Source: DATDRM01 sp035291705 (GTDB lineage: Bacteria; Chloroflexota; Anaerolineae; Anaerolineales; UBA4823). From it: a stretch of DNA of 7,762 nt. Position 1 is the stretch's first letter, and each line of letters begins with the position of its first letter. The stretch covers positions 1 through 7,762 of the forward strand of contig DATDRM010000233.1 in assembly GCA_035291705.1 (NCBI GenBank). The letters are read 5' to 3'. Under the pieces are notes generated by a model. That model was given only the letters and a program-made list of their open reading frames with translations. It searched no databases and was not told the DNA's origin. The position numbers were made by a program, and so were the translations under genes. This document shows positions 7,320 to 7,762 of the stretch, one piece after another.

Positions 7320-7522
7320 TCAGAGATGCCCATATCCGGGCGATCGATTCCAACCAGACGAACCCCAGGGATGAGATTGCTGGGGAACCAATGCGCTATC
7401 CAGCGCGAGCCTGGATAACCGCCCACAAAGACGATCAGTTCGCCTTACGGATCACCCAGTTCGCAATAACCGAGCAATCACCCATCCGATAATTGCAAGC
7501 GCCTGTCGGACTCTCCGATCAC
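7292..7522 (-). pseudogene. Alpha/beta-hydrolase pseudogene, N-terminal fragment with two nonsense codons
   Basis: Read from a GTG at 7522, one frame gives the N-terminal quarter of an alpha/beta hydrolase. It runs RRLQLSDG, stop, LLGYCELGDP, stop, GELIVFVGGYPGSR, then VRLVGIDRPDMGISDFRPGW, and a final stop at 7294-7292. The family normally reads DGRxLxYxExGDPxGxPVLxxHGxPGSR followed by DRPGYGLSDFQPGRR, so alignment continues straight across both stops (TGA at 7480-7478, TAA at 7447-7445). The first stop is where an Arg (CGA) would be expected. The oxyanion-hole His of HGxPGS is Gly here, and DRPGYG has become DRPDMG. The catalytic Ser, acid and His regions and some 180 codons are missing. 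AGAGGG at 7532-7527 is a plausible Shine-Dalgarno before the GTG, 12 bp after the preceding gene. The gene is clearly dead. Confidence 0.8.
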
Positions 7523-7534
7523 GGAACCCTCTGC

Positions 7535-7762
7535 TTAACCTGTAAGCGGGATGCCCGCTTCGGCGCACACACCGTCCAGCAGGCCCCAATAAGCCTCCAA
7601 AGCCTCGGCAGCCGAGTCGAGAACTGCCTCCGCGGAGGCGCCATCCTCCAGGCAGCGCAAAAGCGCCTGGCGCTCACCCTGCCTGTGGTGAATATCGGCT
7701 TCGGCGTGGACTGCAAAGTAAGCCAAGGCTGTGGGGCTGTCGACGCCATAATTCCTGCGCAA
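7535..7762 (-). CDS. C-terminal fragment of a haem-oxygenase-fold (TenA/PqqC/CADD-like) protein
   Basis: Only the last 75 residues are in the window; the gene enters from the right edge, and the leucine codon there is internal, not a start. The visible part reads YGVDSPTALAYFAVHAEAD, then IHHRQGERQALLRCLEDG, then a terminal helix AEALEAYWGLLDGV. This is the usual C-terminal pattern of the helical haem-oxygenase-like superfamily. The spacing H-x3-D-x2-H in HAEADIHH matches the last metal-ligand cluster of the diiron members (CADD and other HDO enzymes), which suggests a metal-dependent oxidase or oxygenase rather than a thiaminase TenA. The earlier Glu/His ligands are off-window, so the subtype is open. 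It is the first visible gene of a minus-strand operon with the hydrolase pseudogene and the Nudix gene. Confidence 0.7.
   Translation of the reverse strand: MRRNYGVDSPTALAYFAVHAEADIHHRQGERQALLRCLEDGASAEAVLDSAAEALEAYWGLLDGVCAEAGIPLTG
7544..7560. repeat. Perfect 7-bp hairpin over the end of the haem-oxygenase-fold gene
   Basis: AAGCGGG (7544-7550) and CCCGCTT (7554-7560) form a perfect 7-bp stem with a 3-nt loop. It covers the codons for the A-G-I-P-L part of the C-terminus, just before the TAA at 7537-7535. On the minus strand it is followed by ACAGGTTAA and no run of T, so it is not a convincing intrinsic terminator. It could protect the 3' end of the upstream message or be coincidental. Confidence 0.45.

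Noticed and set aside
7199..7492. 97-codon plus-strand open frame over the right-hand gap
   Set aside because: It is the antisense of the Nudix start and the hydrolase pseudogene, with no recognisable features of its own.
7506..7518. TCGGA-CTC-TCCGA hairpin at the start of the hydrolase pseudogene
   Set aside because: A 5-bp stem without a T run, lying within the coding remnant; probably chance in GC-rich DNA.
7519..7749. Alternative 76-codon minus-strand frame at the right end
   Set aside because: It overlaps the haem-oxygenase-fold frame in another register and lacks any domain pattern, whereas the chosen frame has a clear ligand motif.

Overview
The window looks like chromosomal sequence from a GC-rich bacterium. 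The pair of long LytR-CpsA-Psr proteins with a proline-rich linker and LytR_C tail, the ABC-F protein and the overall style suggest Chloroflexota, perhaps class Anaerolineae. That is an impression from protein style, not a phylogenetic result. Every gene has a recognisable family, and I see no CRISPR array, RNA gene, transposase or phage gene.

Layout. Positions 1-1511 (minus strand) hold most of an ABC-F ribosome-associated ATPase, whose C-terminal part lies beyond the left edge. A 267-bp divergent intergenic region (1512-1778) carries a near-perfect extended -10 promoter and a long imperfect hairpin, both pointing to the plus strand. Next come three co-directional plus-strand genes: two tandem LCP glycopolymer-transferase paralogues (1779-3206 and 3216-4646, 9 bp apart and in the same reading frame) and a RecD2-type SF1B helicase (4688-6940). 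A small 7-bp tandem repeat lies in the 41-bp gap before the helicase.

The right end (6808-7762) is a decaying minus-strand operon. Read 5'->3' on its own strand it has: the C-terminus of a haem-oxygenase-fold (TenA/PqqC/CADD-like) protein; an alpha/beta-hydrolase pseudogene with two in-frame stops and a lost 3' part; a short out-of-frame remnant whose stop overlaps the next start (ATGA); and a Nudix hydrolase whose normal C-terminal third appears to have been replaced by sequence antisense to the end of recD2. At least one deletion therefore seems to have brought the Nudix gene tail-to-tail into recD2.

Functionally, the LCP pair points to attachment of a surface glycopolymer, RecD2 to DNA repair, and ABC-F to translation. 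No shared pathway is evident. The less ordinary parts are the in-frame LCP duplication with its structured leader and the eroded right-hand operon. I did not find a convincing new multi-gene system.
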